Positions 33,483 to 48,329 are shown, counted from the stretch's first letter. The stretch: DNA of 64,000 bases from Siphonodentalium dalli (GCA_032622095.1 CP136067.1:42947549-43011548); one strand, 5' to 3'. A program made the numbers and translations. The notes: generated by a model not told the origin, from the sequence alone.

Positions 33483-34315
33483 AAACGTCGATGTACGCAA
33501 ACATTTAAACATATTCGTTTTGCGTTGTAGACAGCGTAGAATATATACGTAATATATACTGTCGACGCAATAATCTGTAGTTTGGGCATGTATATGCATA
33601 TACTGATTTCTTTGACTCGAAGAATGCATTTATATCGCTGTGTCAAGAAGAAGAATAGTAATTCTATAACTATCCTCGCATGGTGACATGTTATGTTCAA
33701 TGTGATATATAATCCCTGCATGCATGGTATGCAAATGAGCAGCACGCCTCGACAAAGACATAAAATACATTGGGTTCGTGAGCACTATGCAAATGTTTGT
33801 TTTGTGGGCGGGTGTAGACGCGAACTATTGGGAGTCTCCGTGCATGGGAGCTCATTGTGCATAGATTGGGAGACATCATTGACGTTCTAGATTACTATCG
33901 TCGAATTGTCGTATAAATCATGGTATAAAATGCCAATTCGGAATATAAAATACCAAAGTAGAACAACGGGGCTGGATTTTAAGAGTTGATAACGCAACTA
34001 TCGTCTTATAGGTCCACACGCAGTAACCATGCATGTGATTAATACAATGGCATAATTCTTAACCAATATACTTCGCATATTGAAGTTATGTATAACTTAA
34101 AAGCGCATGTCGTTGATATATGCGGGAGTATATAACTTGTACAAGATTCAAGCATCTCGTTTTAATGTTTTTGGGTGAGAAAATACAAATTTGCTTCTAT
34201 CACTGATGAGATAATTTCCAGTATATCCACTCAAAAACACTAGATATCCTCTATTTGTCACATTTGCCAGACAAAGTCTGTCGCCACGTTCCTCGCCCCA
34301 CAATTGCCTCTCAAT

Positions 34316-35010
34316 TCAATTCAATTCAATTCATTTATTTCTCATTGAGATAAATATATTAAGTATATACAGATATGTACATATTTACATGTGGTCAACA
34401 TGGCGAACAAACATGTATCAAGCCAACATGCTATCAATTAAATAAATAATGTCATACATATCCTATAATATGGCTACCCGTACATGTATATATATACTTC
34501 AGTAGATTTAAACACTGTTTTATAATATGATATATTCTAATGCATGGGCGTTCTTGTACGTTATATGATATATAAATCTAAGACAATTCGTTGACTATTT
34601 GTCTTATCAGAATAGATATATGTCGAAATAATTGTTTGTCTTCAGTGTTGAGAAGTTCACTCATAACTATTTCATTTGGATTTTAATGAATTGTATTGGC
34701 AAGAGACGGGTTCTTGATTCTTTAAATTTATCGCATTTGAATAGATAATGGAATTCATCGCCAACGTCTTCAGAAGTACATAACGTGCAAGTTCGTTCTT
34801 CAATTTCAATGTCATGCCATCTACCCACTTCGACTGGGTGTTTATGGTTGCGTGTTCGAAATTTGCATAATGTTTTTCTGTCATTTTCATTCGTACAGTC
34901 TAGATAGTCGTCAAACTGGAAATATTTGTTGTATATTCGATAAACGGTGCCTCTACTTGACTTAGCGATATCGGTCGACCAAGTCGAAATAAAATTATCT
35001 ATCAAGCATC
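34316..35010 (-). pseudogene. 5'-truncated LINE fragment (copy B)
   Basis: 112 codons (34667-35005) remain open, including E-V-G-R-W and CTLC...DEFHYLFKC, the C-terminal motif of a LINE ORF2. Then follow ~330 nt of 3' region and an AATTG-repeat tail (34316-34345). Better preserved than copy A, whose frame is broken. Confidence 0.75.
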
Positions 35011-35375
35011 ACCTTATGTAATCAATTAAATGGTCTACATTTTGTATACGTTTAGCTCCCCATAATTGCGATTGGCCACATTCTTCTAATACAGCACGTA
35101 CCTTACCCATAAGAGCTCGTGTAGGATTCGAACCAACTTAGACTGTGCTCGACGAAATAAAATTATCTATCAAGCAACATCTTATGTAATCAATTAAATG
35201 GTCTACATTTTGTATACGTTTAGCTCCCCATAAGTGCGATTGGCCACATTCTTCTAATACAGCACGTATCTTACACATAAGAGCTCGTGTATGATTCGAA
35301 CCAACTTAGACTCGACGACTCCAGTTGGATTTATGTGTGCAATGCAACTAACCCACTAGGCCACATGGGATCCAA
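34985..35375 (-). repeat. tRNA-like head fused to a tandem LINE-coding fragment (copy B)
   Basis: Same arrangement as 21145-21532, with B-box-like GGTTCGAATC near 35293-35302 and the 168-bp unit in duplicate. Confidence 0.5.
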
Positions 35376-35439
35376 AATGAAGGACTGTACGGGCGAGAGA
35401 CAGAAGGACAGAACAAAATGTTTGAAGATATATGGACTC

Positions 35440-35722
35440 ATTATAGAGGATATCCACACCTTTTCATTGGATATGGGTTATATCTCATGAGTGATGACAA
35501 AACATTGAATTTCAACGAGTGGCTTTAGCCAGGAGTGGAAATTCAAATGTTTTGTCATCTGAAAAAGTGTGGATATTATGTTTATTATATACTTTAGTTA
35601 CTTGCCTATGCATGGCACCCACTGAATGTCAATACATCAGAAATTTCAAGCTGATATCACTCACTAGTGGGATATCACTTATATCTCACTGCTAAAACCT
35701 TATAATTAATGGGCAAGTATAT
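35440..35722. repeat. Copy-B-specific hairpin segment
   Basis: It replaces the A segment at 21592-22031. It contains ATCCACACCTTTT...AAAAAGTGTGGAT around a further inverted pair, GATGACAAAACATT...AATGTTTTGTCATC. Nested inverted repeats suggest a different MITE at this site. Confidence 0.55.
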
Positions 35723-36343
35723 AATAAATACCTGTATCTGAATAAGGCGGCCATTAGATATCCCTAATATACAGTTGCAAACTAATTTCAACGTAAACTC
35801 GAACATTGAACGAGATCTATAGCTTAGAATAATAATAATTCTCTAAACACCGTTCCTCGTATATACTCCTTCAAAACACTGCCCACATGCAGTATTCGAT
35901 GTTTTACTTCTAAATCCTTTAAATTGACGACTACAACAACCAATAGGCAACCAGTGTTTTCATCGCAACAACGTTACATCCGCATACCGCTATATATACC
36001 ACCGAATGTCTACAACAACACTTTAACCAATGTGGTTAAACTTCCGAAAATATACCAATTATCATACTAATTAAAAGCAAATTAAAGCCGATGTTTTACC
36101 CGAATCACCCTGATTTGTTTGTGACAGATCTACCCGAATGTTTACCTTGGAATTAGTTTGCGTTCTGCCTGATCCCTTTATTACCGCTTTGTTTTCGGAA
36201 TGCTGGTTAAGGATTGTGATTGGCCATTTAATTATCCATAACATTGTTTGGAAATGTCCTAATCTGAGTACACACGGGACGATGGGAAACATGGGGTGGG
36301 CTGATTCGGGGCCAAATGACAACTCTCAAAGTTGGATTATTAT

Positions 36344-36464
36344 TGTGACGGTGTAATGTTTATGTCGTAATACCGGTGGTTTGGATGAATATGTTAGCTG
36401 CTAGTTGTAAGTATTAACTTGTATTAGTTATATATATACTATAGGGCTAAATTACACCGTCACA
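36344..36464. mobile_element. 121-bp MITE present only in copy B
   Basis: The termini TGTGACGGTGTAA and TTACACCGTCACA are perfect complements. TTAT stands on both sides (36340-36343 and 36465-36468), and copy A has the uninterrupted empty site (GGATTATTATCTCGG). Confidence 0.9.
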
Positions 36465-37276
36465 TTATCTCGGCACAGAAAGGGGAAATTGGTTATTCGG
36501 GTGGAAACAATACCAGCTGCTCGGTCTCTGCTCCATCCATAAAATTGACAACGTCGGGTTGCGGACTCGTGGTTGAGCGATGGTAAACGCCATTAAACCG
36601 AACCAATTAATCGTATATATACCAAGCTTGTATATGCTATATATACTGCACGTCTATATGGCTATATGGCTATATGACGCTGGGCGAGCTTTGGTCTTAC
36701 GTTTGTGATTAAACTATATATCCTGCTAATTTAGCAACTATATACTCATGATTCTAAATTTCTATAAGTATAACTCTTGTATCAATTAAGTTTATGTAGC
36801 TATAACCGAAAAGTTTTAAGACGAATTCTATAACGCGTGCGCTGTATAGCAATTTTGTCTTCAAACATTCGATTATAACTCATACATTTAATCTAAACAA
36901 GAGTTATTTCTTATAATTTAATCTCAATAGTGATAAAAAAGGTCTAATTTCACCCAATATATGGTAACAAGCTCCTGTCAATCACGTATCAAGTTTAAGA
37001 GAAATATAATTTCCATTATTTTCATTATCAAATCAACAAAGCTGACATCTTTCCAAACACGTGTCGGGCTTGTGTCCGGAAACTAGTTCGCGTACCTGTG
37101 CTCTCTGAAAAAAGACTGTATGACCGACTCCAGATCCCATTAAGTTTATCGATTTTTATTATATACTTGACTGTGATTCATAAGGATTTATCGGTGAATT
37201 ACCAGTGATAATGTTACACCTGTGAATTACCTGATTACGCCCCCGGTGAGCGCACGCATTCGGCTGATCTGGTACA

Positions 37277-39162
37277 ACACTCTTAGAACCAGAAGTCCTC
37301 AAGAGAACCAAAAAAGGTTCTTCACCTTGTCACAATAGGAACACCTTATTTGGTGCTTCAAAGGACCCCATCATAAGGTTCTACTGAAGAACCATAGCAT
37401 AAGGTTCCACAGAAGAACCCCAAGATGGTTCTTCAGAGAACCCTGTTAATAACAGAACAGGGTTCTTAAGGAAACCATAATATATCCCAACATGGTTCTT
37501 CAGGGAACCTTTATTAGAACCCCACTAGAGTATAATACAGGAAACAATACTAAGATAAATGGTACCTGAACATTCCACATTATTTTAATAAAACGACTCA
37601 GTTCTGGTTATCGGGCTCACGGAACCACAAACCAACTGTCCACATTACATTGATCGTTCGGCCCATTTCGCAACAACGAAATAGCGCATAATGATAAGAT
37701 GTTGGCTACCTTGCCTATATCGCGCCGTTGCGAACACTTTGGGGTTTTGTTATAATAACTAATAGATTGTCATTATATTGAAGCATTTGGGGAATGATAT
37801 GTAAAGGTAATATTATACCTGCATATACAATTTGCTTAATTTTGGTGTGATTCATATTCTTGATTACACGAAGGTGGTGTATTAGTCTGCACTTTAACAC
37901 ATATTTATGTATATGTTACGAATACACGACGAACGTGTAATGACGTTGTCGGCTCTTCGCAATATATAACACTTTACATTACGTGTCACCCAATTAATGC
38001 CAAATAAACAATCGGTTGATGTTAACAATCGGACAATAAACTCATCCATTTTTCACTTGTGACACATACAGATGATAAGGAGACAGTTTTAAATGGTCCG
38101 ATCTGAAAAGAACACAACAAATTTCACGTAGTAAATACGTTGTGTGAATTTAGAGGTATCCTTCCTGCATCGGGTCATACATATTTTGAGACCATTTAAC
38201 CCCTCAATTCCAAGGACGTTGGCAGGGCGAACGGTGAAGGAGTGCTCGGACGTTCTCAGAAGCGGTGCGATGACACTTCTCGTGGCTTTTTACCCTTAGA
38301 TAGGAAGTTTGGGCTCAATCGGTGGAGCCGGAAGTCTCAATTACAACCATTACAATCAAGATATAAAGCAATGCATTACCATTACATGAAGTGTATCACA
38401 ATTACCATTATCAATATTTTCAGCAAATAGGAAAATATATGATGCATTGAAGAACGCAATATAAAACAACAAATCATCGTCGCACAAAGTAACAAACAAT
38501 GCAGCAATAAATCCCTTGATATGGCATATGTATAGGCTACATGCCTCTGAGTCAGTGTCTTATACATATGGAGAAAAAAACAACAGGTGCAGCAATATTT
38601 ATAAAAGATAACCAACACCAACAGTCATAAAGAAACCACTGTTATTTCAAGGTTTATTTGGTAAGAATTAAAGAAAGCAGTCCTAATTTCCAAGAGGCAA
38701 ACATCACACATGTAATTCAAATTGTAATTGAATTACTCACCATTTTGGTTAGTAGTAGGCCTACATTATTTGCTTTAGGCTACGCGTAAAAGTCTGCATT
38801 ATATAATGCAGAAAAGTGTGCAGTACACATTACTTTGCATTGCTTGGGAAAATGCAATGCATTGCAATGCATTACTATTATACATGACCATTCCCCAACC
38901 CTGCGAACAAACACGTACTCCTTTCTCTCTGGTTGATGTTTTATTCATGTTAATCACTCAATTCGGCTCCATGGCACATGCATCAACTGCATTATTGTTT
39001 GGTCATGAAGAACCCTTCAGCATCCAAGAGAACCCTAGTTACACACCGACGAACCCTGTCGATTACAGAGAACCTTTTCTGACACCGAGGAACCTTTGAG
39101 TTCTTACAGAGAACCCTTGAGTTCTTCAAAGAACCACAAAGAACCCCTAATTCTTAGAGTGT
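37277..39162. mobile_element. ~1.9-kb element with AGAACC subterminal repeats (copy B)
   Basis: Counterpart of 23484-25373, with the same ACACTCTTAGAA ends. Confidence 0.7.
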
Positions 39163-39201
39163 ATTTTGTCACATATTATATTTATAGTTAACGCCTTTTA
39201 A

Positions 39202-39695
39202 AGGCACGCGAGGCCTTAGTTGTCGAAAATATTCATATTTGTTTTAATCACCGTAAACAGAAAAACATTAAAACGCATACAGTTTCGTTCATATATACCA
39301 TGACCATCACGTAAACAGCATGTTATCATAAAGACCTACTATATTTTACCTAAGCAAGAGCCTGATTGTGTTACAGAAGACAGCACAATGCTACTGGCTA
39401 ATCACACACAAATGGCATAAACGCTCTTTATTAGTTCCATATCAGGAATTCACCAACAAAGAACGCTCTTTTTGTTTACCATCATAATATAAACAAACAC
39501 CAGAAAAGTAACTTTTTATGCTTTTGTTTACATAACAATGGTCAAACATTTGACAATAACATACTGTTTATGCGATATTTCTTATTTGTATACGGACAAA
39601 GTATGTCTACATTTTGATGTTCTTTCTGTTTGTGGCGGTTTTTGACGGGTGGAAATATTTTCACAGGATACCCACCGCCAAGGCCAACCGTACCT
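39202..39695 (-). mobile_element. 494-bp TTAA MITE present only in copy B
   Basis: The ends are AGGCACGCGAGGCC and GGCCAACCGTACCT, with TTAA at 39198-39201 and 39696-39699. It matches 1510-2003 in the reverse orientation and has the same length. The empty site is intact in copy A (25409-25412). Confidence 0.95.
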
Positions 39696-40207
39696 TTAAT
39701 GGTGGAAAGTGTGTAATAAACAGATTATTCAATTGGTTTCGTTGTTTACGTGACATAATTCACTCGGGGAGTCGGGGCTATTGGTAAATCCCTTGTTCGC
39801 TCACTCGGGTTTTACGTACCCCTCGAAGCCAAATGATTATGTTTCTATTTATTACATGATCCTACCCTTATTCCATTCAATAAAACCATTCTATAAATTG
39901 TTCGTTTCAAAACAGGAAATAGTGCCAGGTGACCTTTGACTTCCGGTTTGTCGTCTGTTTACATTGCGTATTCTATGATTCAAAATACTACGGCTTCCAT
40001 TATTTTTCGAACAAAACTCTAACGAATGAAGAGTTTGAACAATTATTTCATTAAATGTACGCAATTAAATTATCTGGGACTATTTCTTTACGCGGGAAAA
40101 CAATGCCTAGTTACATGAAACGTCATCGCAGGCCTTATATTGAAGCCGATGTTAGTTTTCACGTCCCATTTGTTGATTTAACTATGTTTTATCGAGGTTT
40201 TGGATCA

Positions 40208-40357
40208 TGTAATAAATATAATCTACAACTCGTCCCCAGTTTATAGCGGAATTTACAAAACTCGTCCAGTAAATTAGTTCTGGACCTAATCTACTGGACT
40301 AGTTTGATAAGTTCCACTATAAACTGGGGACGAGTTGTAGATCCTCTATTTATTACA
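40208..40357. repeat. 150-bp inverted repeat (copy B)
   Basis: Counterpart of 25921-26070. Confidence 0.75.
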
Positions 40358-43300
40358 TTCCTAAATGTGACTTATATACCTTGATTTATCGCGTGATTAA
40401 AACAATAATCTCACTGTGATTTATGTCACTTTTACTAGCGCATTATGTATTCATACGCGCTAACATTCATGCGTCATCGGTATAATGGCGGTATTATTCG
40501 GATTTCAGGTAAATTGAGATGTTTTAAGTGGAATATAATAAACAGAATAATTACTTGATTGAAATGGAGACGTGAAATTATTCATTGGAGGCAGGGACTA
40601 TATTGTAAAACACTCGAGCGCGATGCGCTCTCGTGCTCTCGTGTTTGTGCAACGACCTGCTCATTAATTATTCCACGTCACCATGCAGTTCAATCAAGTG
40701 ATTACTCTCTATATAACCTTAATGGCCAATTAAGCAACAACTAATTGTTTGCAGTATTCCGTCAATTGACAATGTAGTTTATGATTAAATTATACAAGCT
40801 TATACTCAGGAAATGTCCAACTATTGAAAATTATGGTCCTCATTGGGGGTCTAGTTCCTCTCTATTCGGTTTATTTCAATGTAATATCAATATTACAAGT
40901 TAATACACAGTCATTTGAGTAAATAAATTCCACTAATGCTCATTACCTGAATATATAAAGTTGAAAGCAAAGCATTTCTTTCGAGTTCAGACTGGTATGT
41001 TTTACCAACCGTAGATTCATGGTAACTAGTCTATTATTAATGTAAAACCTCCACATCTTTCTGAGGACAGATTTAACATTATAACAATCATTCAGCATGC
41101 ATACATGTTACCATTGTGTGAGTTATAACTTGTGACTTCTTTGAATTCGAATACATGTAACTCGTGTTGGTTCCTCAACCATATTCTTATTAATATCATG
41201 TACAATGCACTGTATACATGGTGTACTCAATATAACACATGGATCAATGCTATGTCATTCTTGTTACTAGTGTCTTTATTTACACAGGCCATAATCTTAA
41301 AAAGAATAAAAAGAAACCCAAATTATTAAATCATTAAGCCAACATTGGAATTTTGTATTACTCAAAACCAAATGCTATATAATTGGAAATTTTATTAGAC
41401 CAAATCCTATATAGTTGGAAATTTATGGTCTCACCCCGTTGGAATGCCATAGCAACGTCCCTGCTTATACTGTAAGTGGACAAACACTCGGGTTACCAAT
41501 TTGTACGTGATGTTATATTTTGAAATGTGCTCACATGAAAAAGTCCAGATATTTGTCTCCCGCGGTCAGAAATTTAGAAAACACTGTCACTAAGTCCCGA
41601 ACAACTGACTACATTTCAAATCTACTCCATGCATCAATGTCATTTCGCGCTCCGCGTGTATAATGTTTCGCTAATTCTTGGTACACATGGGCCAAGGGCG
41701 TTTTATTTATAGAAATGGGAATTTTTGGGACGGATTAAAAGTCGAACTGCGACCGGAGGCCGAGTCTGGTAAAATGTGTAGTTGGGAATTCTGGTGAGAT
41801 GCATGAGCAACCTTCAGTGATAAGCCATATATAATTGTAATAATTTGAAGGATTAGTTGTTGTAACGGAATTATGAGTTGGTCATTCGTGAAACCAATAT
41901 ATTTTATATTCTATAATTACATTCATGGGTATATAATATATGATCTTGAGCGCGTTACCATTTCTGACATTGGTTTTCTTGTTTGTAATATGCTGTGCTC
42001 TATGCCACATATTCCCAGTACCGAAGGTATGCTAATTTGCCTCGATCTTCAAATTAATTGACCCTTCCGATAAATATTTTTCAGGAAACTAGAATTAAAT
42101 TCAATGGACCCTTCCACGAGCTTGTTCGTCTGTGTATAATAAATTCTAAATATTATCTGAGTGACACGAATACACATGATTAGTAGACAAGATTTGGATA
42201 TATCTGTACCCTAAACAACTAACCATATAGTTACATAGCCTGTGTGTTACACAGCCAACTGGGTGATGCCTATCCCAATGAAACACATCGTAAAACGAAC
42301 CGATGCCACATATTTCCACAAATGCGGTAGCCAGAATAGCTGGGCTTGCTTTTTTGTGCGCGGCCATCGACAAATCGCTCGATAAATCACAGGTATAATA
42401 TTGGACTAACTTACAGTGCGGCATGGTATTATATCCAAACTGCAGCCATATTTTAGAAAAAAAATTCAGCTCAGTTTGTAAACATTAATAAGGAAAAAGC
42501 TACATAAATATAAGATATGACTGTAGTTCGATTGTGTTTTATTGAGGGGTATGTCGCTGTGACCGTAGGCGCTCAATGATTGTGCCTAAGAACCATTCAC
42601 AGCGCCATTATCCTTCAACACACTCAACTACATTTCATTTCTTTCGTAAACTTGACCAAATAAGCTTTTGTGAGTTTTTTTTTCTCGCAAGATCTACATA
42701 TAGATAGGTACATCTTGCACACATTGAAAAATAAATTCGGAATGACCAAGTAGTTAGTTACCTTTTATTGCATACATGCGCTATAGTATCTGCGTTTAGA
42801 GTTATGAAATGTCACGCGTGGTTGATTCTTGTCGGATATTTGAAGAATAATTTCTAGCAGATAACATTTCTACACTCAGTGGTGCAATTATTGATGCATA
42901 ATCCGAATTAACGCTCGCATATTACTATTTCGTTGGCTTCGGGGGTAAAAAATATTTGATTCGAGTCGAGGAACCCACCCATCAAAGATCAGAGAGATCA
43001 GATATCGAATTTTTAAATCTATTATTTTTCACCACCGATACTTTTTAGAGGTCCAGTAAAACACGACGAGAAGACGGCCTCGGACAAAATTGCTGATTAA
43101 GATGGATAAGTCTAAAATCAAGAGGCTTTCTGTTGATAATAAAGCCACATTTCGTCGAACAACATGTTGATAAATAACAGGCTTCGGGCAATTTTATACT
43201 ATAGCTGACAGTGGTTAGCATTAATCGATTCTGATAACTGAAGCGGCATTTCTAAAAATGTTGTTGTTGTTGTTGTTGTTGTTGTTGGAATATGATTATA

Positions 43301-45604
43301 TGTGGACCATCGAATCGGATTGAGTACCTGTAATGTAATTTACTGAATATGATACGGGTCTTGGTATCCAACTTAAAGTAGGACTCATATTAACTGGTGG
43401 GAAATGTTCAGATATATAAGTTCAAGAAACGATCCATACCCATATGGCAGTTTGTTGAAATTGAACTGCTTGAGAGCATTGAGTGGGTGTGCTGGGTGAA
43501 TGCCAGCTTTAAATTAATAATAGTTCTGATTCGATCGGTAATCGTCCCCATTTTACCTGTGTTACAATGTGGTGTTAATATGAGCTATAGATAAGGGTAG
43601 ATAAACTTGTTTATAGAATTCTACTTCGTGCTGATACACATTATAGCGATGAATTGTTCAGATTATTAAAATTTTAGTGACATCGCGCTCGTGACATCTT
43701 TTGTTCCATTAATATTTTAAGCGACAAATCGCTCTTTAAATAGCACCTTTTCATGTGTCATATTTTGTCGATTGGATGAATTTCTCCACTAATCACCTCT
43801 TGATTTCTCCATATCCTGAAACGTTATTATGATGCCAGAAGAGTTTGATCTAAACTACCAGGTAAAATATTAATTTAAAAATGAGATACGACCGAGAGGA
43901 AGTGCCACAGCTTATCCAAATACATGTATGTGCATTCTAGTGTGACTCTAATCGGTTATATACTGACGCTGTCGTTATAATATAATTATGTAGTTATGAG
44001 TACCGTTGTATCTAGGCAACGACAGTGGGGACTTTGAACACAATTATCAATAACTGGAATTTTCATGATGGGTTGATATTAGTTGGAAATTTCATATAAA
44101 AATAGTTTCCAACCAGTATATAGTGTCAAAATGTGTTTTTGAGACAAAAAGTCGAATATTTTCTTAATTTCGGTCAATTTTTGATATCCATGTACTAGTT
44201 GAAAAATGTCCAACCCACGGGGTGCAAATGGTTCGCTCGGGTTAAGGGAGTGATGGAGTTGAAATTCCAAGTCAGCACCGCCACCGGAGACCCTCTATCC
44301 AGGCCCCTGTACAAGATTGCTATTTGGGTACCATTATTTGCTGCATGATCTATATCCATGCTGGGCAAAATGCTCATTAAATCTGTGTGATCCGTGTGTT
44401 TTGTTTTATTCAACATACTGTTTGAGAAAAAATGACAAAAATTATTCCAAACCAAACCACAGGTTTTAAGAGATTAATGGCTCTTTCTCGTTAAGAAAAC
44501 GAATAGGAATGTAAAAAATATATATTAAAAAACTAAACACTAAAAATGAGCGCGTAGCTTTAATAAACGCATATGGCTTGTCTTCAAGTTAAGAAAAAAA
44601 ACGAGCAAAAATATGAATAAATAAATAATCTAACTTAGAAACGAGTGCCTCACTTTAACAAACGCATCGCTTATGGTATATATAAAGCATTCTAACAATT
44701 TAGCGTTGCGTTGGTTAAAGGTACTCAATACGATCAGACGGTCCCCATACCATCAAGATACAACAACAACAACATTTCTTCAAAATACGCTTTAGTTATC
44801 AGAATCGATGTATTGCAACAAATTAATGCTAACCACTGTCAACTATTGTATCAAATTTTCCAAAACTTGTTATTTATTAACATTTTGTTCAACAAAATAT
44901 GGCCGTATTATCACTGAAGTATCACGAAATTAGACCGTATTATCACTTGATTTTAGAGTTATCAATTTTCATCCGCAATTTATCCGAGACCCTCCGTTTG
45001 ACCACGTATTTCTGGGCCACATATTATTACACATCTCGAGAAATAACGAACTTCAAAAATGATATCTGATCACTCTGAGCTTTGATGGGTGGGTTCCTCA
45101 ACTCGAATCAAATATTATTTACCATCGAAGCCAAAGAAATAGTAATTTAAAGTGGCGCGCTCGTTTTTTATTTAGATTTAAAAAAATGATTTATATATTT
45201 TACTCGTTTTCATAACGACAAGCCCTGTGTTCCGAATAGTATTTATTCGACGAACGATACACAACATGTAAATTATTAGTTCATAATATAACATAATGCA
45301 ACCCAAAAACAGTGGAATGGTGGTAAAATAGCATGATCGGAATCAAAATAATAAAATCAGTTCTAATAGGTATTTGCTTCCAATTTCTTTGCCAACATTG
45401 AAATACTTCTGAGTGAATATATGAAGAAATGCATTTCATCTTAGGCCTATAACATTCAACTCACAATGATAATGGTACATGCGCACATACAGTGTTTCAC
45501 GTACAAGTTTGTTGGCCAATGCACTCCATGTGGCATCCTAATGGACTTGGTAGCATGTCAGTGATTGCTTGATTGATTATGTGTGGTCATTCAAAATGGG
45601 TTTA
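40358..45604. other. Copy B right half, no gene seen
   Basis: Nearly identical to copy A; (GTT)n at 43261-43287. No supported gene. Confidence 0.5.
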
Positions 45605-45786
45605 TTTATATATATATATATATATTTGCGAATGTCTGTCTGTCTGTATGTCTGTCTGTCTGTGTTCTATAGAAATTCACAGGGGACCATCTAGATGATG
45701 CCAAAGGGGTCTACTAGGAGTAGCTTTTTACGAGAAAGATAGATAATGGTCGGGGTTAGAATTTTCTAAAGTGACGCCGTTGTTGT

Positions 45787-47400
45787 CAGGGGCAGAAAAA
45801 AAAATTGTCGCCGATTGCCACCAAACTTATATATAATCATCCCCACAATATGAGGAATCTAATGGCGTGGTTTAAATATGATAAAAGTCGCGCCGTTTGC
45901 GTCAGGGGTGCCCAGAAGGGGGGGGGGCAGATTTTTGTTCTGTCGCCGATTGCCACGAAACTTACATATAATCATCCCCATGATATGAAGAATCCAACGG
46001 TGTGGTTTAAGTATGTCAAAAGTGGCGTCGTTTGAGTCAGGGATGAACGGAAGGGGAGAGGGGCACCACAATTGATAAAACTAATTTTAGCGCCGATTTC
46101 CACCAAATTGATATATATTCTTCTTCATTATACAAGGAATCTAATTGTGCGATTTAACAACGCCAAATTGTTGTTTTTGGATGAGAGATTGGGAGGGGTG
46201 GGCACTAAATTTGATAATAAGTCGCCGATTGCCACCACACTTATACAAAATCATCCCCATGGTATGAGGAGTCTAATGGTGTGGCTTTTATCTGTCAAAT
46301 GTGGCCTTATTCGAGTCAGGGTTCCATTGAAAGGGACAGGGGCACCAAAATTGATGCACAATTTTTTTAGCGCCAATTTCCACCAAATTGATACACGTTC
46401 TTATCCATGATACGAGGAATCTAATCGTGATTTAAAGACGCCATATTGGTGCTGTTTGGGTGAGAGATGGAGAGGGGAGGGATTGGCACCAAATTTGATA
46501 AAAAAAAATTGTTTAGTCGCCGATTATCACCAAACTTATAAACAATCGTCTCCATGATATCAGGAGCGTAATTGTGTGGTTTAAGGATGTCACAAGTGGG
46601 GCCATTCGAGTCAGAGATGTATAGAGATGAGAGGGACACAACAAATTATATCTATATGTTTAGTGCCGATTTCCACCAGATTGATACATATTCTTCTCCG
46701 TGATACGAGGAATCTTATCGTGTGGTTTAGATACACCAAATTGGTGTCCTATGGGTGAGAGATATGGGGACCTTAAATTTGATACGAATTTGTATGATCG
46801 CCAATTTTCACCAATTTCATATATATGCATCTCCAATCTCTAATGAGTCTTACTGTGTGCAGCTTGAGTCCAAAATATGGACGGGAGGGTCACCAAAACT
46901 GATACATAATATTTTTAGTACCAATTACCATCAAATTCAGACACGTTCTTCGCAAATGATACAAGAAATAAAATCGTGCTGTCTTTCTGTCTTTTTGTCT
47001 GTCTGTGTGCATTCTATATATAACTTCACGCGGTACAATCGAGATGGCACCAAGGCGTTCTAAGAGGGGTAACTTTTTACAAGGAAGATAATGGTGCGGG
47101 CTAAAATAACGCTGTTGGTGAGAGGGGAAATTTAAAAAATATGGTGAAATGGTTTTGTCGCTGACTTCCACCAAACGAATACATAATCACCTTCGCAATA
47201 TGGCGTTGTTCGAGTCAGCGTTGCATCAACAATTGATTTAATAAACCAAATTCCACCAAATTCATACACGTTTTTCTCTAATGATATACCATGAATTAAA
47301 TCACATTTGGTGTCGTTTGCGTCGCGGATGGTGAGCGCATATGCACTATCATTGATAAGATTGCTATTCGCCGATATCCACATATAAGTTATATACAGTC
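45787..47400 (+). repeat. Tandem array of ~140-bp units (copy B and native flank)
   Basis: It continues past the end of the duplication with more degenerate units starting at about 46658, 46797, 46916, 47157 and 47370. A second (CTGT)-rich stretch lies at 46980-47010. A related single unit follows at about 48432-48540. Confidence 0.75.
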
Positions 47401-48299
47401 ACCAGGTCATCTCCATATCATTTTAAGTAGTTGGGCGTTCACATTTCACAATCCCGACATATGGTGACCCACATAAATCACTTGAACAATTATATCTTCT
47501 TAACAGTCATATTTATATGGGAATGGCAATCAAGGCATTCACACAATGAGCTAGCAAAAAGAGATAACTAGAAGAAGCATTAAACGTATATTTATCATTC
47601 TATTGAAGAGATACATATATTCGTGCAAACTGAGAGACCTCGAACCGTCAGAGGATTGCATATATAATAACAAAATTTAGTCTGTTCCATTCAATACAGT
47701 TTCCACAAAAAGTTACAATTTGTCAAGAGATATGGAAGGCCTGTTCAAAAATAGTGGTCACAGTGTGCAGTCAAATATAGTTTCTTCTGATATAAAAGAA
47801 AATGAAGTTAGTAGCACAAGACTTTTCAGGATCCTACCAGTACTGACATCTGACAAGGGTTTTAGAACAGACTCATCGACTGACATAAACAACTCAAAAT
47901 CTCGCTCTGTGTCTGTCACATGTAGCTGATATATATGCGCAGCAATATTTCGTTTAATATTTAGCCAATATATAGCACCATGAACAGAGGAGCACCTGGA
48001 AATATCTTTGAAACATCTGTATCTTCATGGATATATGATAGCCAGGTGTCCTCGAGATCTTTGTCCAACCCACTAGATTGATTGATACATCTCAATATGT
48101 AAAACCCAATTATCATCTTTTATCGAACTAATGTGTTTATGATGTTCATGTATCATAATATAACTTCTAATGTATATGCAGTTGTAAATAAATAAATACT
48201 TCATTATTGGTGGAACGGATTAATCGCGATAAACAGAATGACAATTGACAAGTGAGCCACTACTTATATTCCATGACTGTAATAATCATGTTTTGTGAT
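47401..48299. other. No gene seen
   Basis: AT-rich, a short AAAT run near 48185-48200, nothing recognised. Confidence 0.5.
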
Positions 48300-48329
48300 G
48301 CTATTTGAATATACAATTTATGAGAAAAC

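Larger units (their letters stand above)
32327..46616 (+). repeat. Large tandem duplication, copy B (14.3 kb)
   Basis: Direct repeat of 18838-32330. It begins exactly at the first base of the right arm of the palindromic MITE. Divergence from A starts at T46617, where B continues in the original flank and A has the palindrome arm. B alone carries insertions at 33131-33482, 36344-36464 and 39202-39695. Confidence 0.95.
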
